NCBI GenBank assembly: GCA_037957365.1
Contig: JARHVA010002684.1
Location: forward strand, 806,001 to 870,000
Origin: Torreya grandis
Taxonomy: Eukaryota > Streptophyta > Pinopsida > Cupressales > Taxaceae
Direction of reading: 5' to 3'
DNA: 64,000 bases
A model generated the notes under the pieces. It did no database searches. It was not told the origin of the DNA and was given only the letters and a program-made list of their open reading frames with translations. Positions 61,697-64,000 of the stretch are shown in pieces (position 1 is the first letter of the stretch; the number at the start of each line of letters is the position of its first letter). Position numbers and translations under genes: made by a program.

Positions 61697-63296
61697 TTCA
61701 TTATTCCCTTTTTTTATACTGTGTTGCTCACTGATGGTCGAAAACCAGAAATTTTTGATGAGGCAATGCAGGTACAATCCAGGAAACAGTGAGAGCATGG
61801 CATGAATGAAGAAATTGATTCCTTGGAAAAGAACCAAACGTGGGATTTGGTTGAATTGCTAGTCGAAAGGAAAGCACTGAAAAACAAATGGGTATAGAGG
61901 TTCAAGGAAGGAGAGTATGGACAGATGAGATATAAGGTCAGGTTGGTAGTAAAAAGATTTGCACAAAAATCAGGAATTGACTTTGGTAAAAAAAAATTCT
62001 CCTATAGTAAAGATGACTTCTATTCGGACTGTATTGTCTTTAGTTGCTATTGAGGATTTTCATCTTAAGAAGCTTGATGTTAAGACAGTGTTTCTTCATG
62101 GAGATTTGGATGAAAAAGTATATATGGATTAGCCGGAAGGTTTTGAGGTCAAAGGTAAGGAAAAGCTTGTGTGCAAGTTGAAGAAAAGCTTGTATGGTCT
62201 TAAGCAAGCTCCAAGACAATGGTATTTAATGTTTGACAGGTTTATGATAGAGCATGGCTTTATTAAATGTCAATCTGACCATTATGTTTATTTTACTAGA
62301 TTGGATAATGGTCATTATATTATCTTGTTGTTGTATGCGGATGATATGCTTGTTGCAAGTTCACACATGCAGAAAATTACTGAGCTAAAGGTAAAATTAC
62401 CTCACACATTTGCCATGAAGGAATTAGGAGCAGCAAAGGAAATCCTTGGCATGAGTATTAAGAGAGACAGGAAAAATCACACGCTGATTTTGTCTCAAGA
62501 GGATTATGTGAATAAGGTGTTGGGGAGGTTCTATATGCAAGATGCAAAACCGATAAGCACACCTATGGCTGGACACTTCAAGTTGAGCAAAGAATAGTGT
62601 CATAAATCACATGATGAGGTTGAATACATGAGCAAAGTTCCATATGCTTCAACAGTTGGGAGCTTAATGTATGCTATGGTATGTACCAGACCTGATATTG
62701 CCCAATCAGTGGGAGTTGTCAGAAAGTTTATGGCCAATCCAAAAAAAGAACACTGAAAAGCAGTTCACTGGATTCTCAGGCATCTGAGAGGGACCAACAG
62801 CAAGAATTTATGTTATGCAGATTCAAGCACTTCTCTACATGGGTATGAAGATTCGGATATGGCAGGTGAATTAGATGGCAGGAGAAGCACCACAAGATAT
62901 GTGTTCACTATTGGTGGAATGGCAGTTAGCTGCATTTCAAAGTTGCAGAAGGTTGTTGCCTTGTTTACTACAGAGGTAGAATACATTGCAGTCACAGAGG
63001 CTAGCAAAGAAATGATATGGATGACACGGTTCATGGAAGAGTTGGAAAAAGAGCAAGCAAGTTGCAGATTGTACAGTGATATTCAAAGTGCAATTCATTT
63101 GGCAAAGAATTCATCCTTTCATTCAAGAATCAAACATATACAGCTTAGGTACCACTTCATTCAACAAGTATTGGAGGATGGACAGTTGAAGCTGGAAAAG
63201 ATCTATATGAATAAGAACCCTGCAGATATGCTAACAAAGCCGGTAACAAACGAGAAGTTGAAGCTTCATTCAACTTTTATTGGTCTTCAACATTGA
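61697..63296 (+). pseudogene. Ty1/copia pol relic (RT-RNase H, Tork/Tnt1-like)
   Basis: Clear copia reverse transcriptase and RNase H. RT begins at TVLLTDGRKPEIFDEAM, passes SLEKNQTWDLVEL, ALKNKWV, RLVVKRFAQKSGIDFG, SIRTVLSLVAIEDFHLKKLD, FLHGDLDEKVYMD, KKSLYGLKQAPRQWYLMFDR and LLYADDMLVAS (the YxDD catalytic box, here YADD). It continues through the thumb/connection to TRPDIAQSVGVVRKFM. RNase H follows with MAGELDGRRSTTRYVFTIGG, TEVEYIAVTEASKEMIWM, LYSDIQSAIHLAKN and KHIQLRYHF, ending …NPADMLTKP…GLQH at 63296. Breaks: TGA 61790 and 62754 (both in place of Trp), TAG 61895, 62130 and 62595, and a frameshift at the A9 run 61988-61996. Gag, protease and integrase are absent. A polypurine tract follows. 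Confidence 0.95.
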
Positions 63297-63373
63297 TCTT
63301 GAAGATAGAGATGCAAACCAAAGAAACAAGACAGAGGATGTTGCTGTACAAGTACAGGTGCAACTGTTTATCT

Positions 63374-63386
63374 CCAAGTGGGAGAT
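63374..63386 (+). other. Copia polypurine tract
   Basis: CCAAGTGGGAGAT lies directly before a TGTTGAG sequence, about 75 bp after the pol stop. Tnt1-like elements typically have AAGTGGGAGATTGTTG at this junction; the tract primes plus-strand DNA synthesis. Confidence 0.8.
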
Positions 63387-63545
63387 TGTTGAGTTGTGGA
63401 GCTAAAAGCTTCACTGTTGAGCTCTTGTGGAGGTTGCTGGACTTAACCAATAACCGACATCGATAGTGTCACCGACATTGGTCAGGCGTGGACCAGAAGC
63501 TGTCGACATCGATCAGGGATCGACTGACGTTGGTCATATAATAGT
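63387..63545 (+). mobile_element. Start of the copia 3' LTR
   Basis: Begins TGTTGAGTTGTGGAGC right after the polypurine tract. It contains a second cluster of the CCGAC motif: ACCGACATCGATAG (63452), ACCGACATTGGTCAGG (63471), GTCGACATCGATCAGGG (63502-63518), GACTGACGTTGGTCA (63522-63536). The right end is uncertain; GC content falls to background after about 63545, so the LTR may be truncated there or simply continue. Confidence 0.6.
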
Positions 63546-64000
63546 TGCTTTACAAAGTCTACAATATTTTGCTAATATCTTTTGATCCAAGTCAAATTTC
63601 TTGATGGAGTGAAAAGTAAAGTTGAAGAGGAATTCAAAGTAAATATAAATAATTTGATTATAATATTTTAATGTTCATAAAGTCAAATACATTGAGCTTT
63701 AAATTTGACTATGTTTAACCACGTTCTACAAGTGACCTGATAAGTATAATTGAGTTATTGTTGATAGTAATTTGATGGTTCACGATGAACTAAACTATTA
63801 TAAAATATTTTAGACTCCACGAAGATCATATGTATGTATTTTTTAGGTTTGGCCAATCCATATCTAGTATGAATAATTGATTATAACCAGTTTGAGTGGT
63901 CATTCTAAGAGAGTTGATTTAAGTGTTTGGAGCTTGTGTTGAAGTCTATAAATCACATGGATATGTTACAAAGTTCCTAAAGGGTTCACCCATGTGATCT
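63546..64000. other. Unassigned tail of window
   Basis: AT-rich with no recognised feature. Either the rest of the copia LTR or flanking sequence. The last ~80 bp (GTGTTGAAGTCTATAAATCA, AAGGGTTCACCCATGTG) show faint resemblance to 55006-55090. Confidence 0.4.

Noticed and set aside
61610..61905. Minus-strand open frames over the copia pol start
   Set aside because: They are antisense to clear copia reverse transcriptase.

Overview
This window looks like nuclear heterochromatin from a seed plant with a large, repeat-rich, very AT-rich genome. Three things support a plant. There is a Ty1/copia Tork/Tnt1-like pol. There is a copia primer-binding site of the initiator-tRNA-Met type (TGGTATCAAAGC) with a gag start nearby. 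There are plant Ty3/gypsy gag, RNase H, RT and integrase relics. The species, and even angiosperm versus gymnosperm, cannot be decided from the sequence. I found no intact host gene, tRNA, rRNA, CRISPR array or bacterial-type operon. All recognisable coding sequence is decayed mobile-element sequence.

Layout. (1) 1-29.6 kb is one tandem satellite array with a monomer of about 104 bp. It switches orientation several times and carries nested higher-order duplications (about 3 kb, 4 kb, 1.5 kb, 0.33 kb and 0.3 kb). The most constant part of each monomer is the perfect palindrome TGATGCATCA. (2) 29.6-31.2 kb: an LTR-like sequence beginning TGTCACGCCCC abuts the satellite, and the whole junction is duplicated in tandem. 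(3) 32.2-34.6 kb: a second tandem array with a unit of about 644 bp. It contains an internal minisatellite of about 28 bp and a minus-strand reading frame conserved between units. A lone unit fragment lies at 39.8-40.1 kb. (4) 35.1-39.1, 41.0-42.4, 51.7-52.7, 53.0-53.6 and 58.4-59.4 kb: outlying blocks of the same 104-bp satellite. (5) 44.2-50.2 kb: a minus-strand Ty3/gypsy integrase relic and a gag zinc-knuckle relic, with plus-strand copia sequence (LTR end, PBS, gag) between them. This is best read as a nested insertion. (6) 50.3-60.1 kb: four copies (A-D) of an unidentified non-coding repeat of about 1.4 kb. All of them touch satellite blocks. Also here are a 5'-truncated LINE with a perfect 17-bp target duplication and a decayed minus-strand proline-rich/coiled-coil reading frame. 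(7) 60.1-61.4 kb: a minus-strand gypsy relic in which an RNase H-like segment lies upstream of RT. (8) 61.5-63.5 kb: a plus-strand copia pol relic with polypurine tract and the start of a 3' LTR. It is associated with clusters of a GC-rich CCGACRTCGG motif.

No genes act together as a pathway here. The interest lies in the satellite architecture, in its repeated association with an unidentified dispersed repeat, and in the record of duplications and insertions. Block edges are read by eye and may be off by tens of bases. Identity statements are visual impressions, not computed values.
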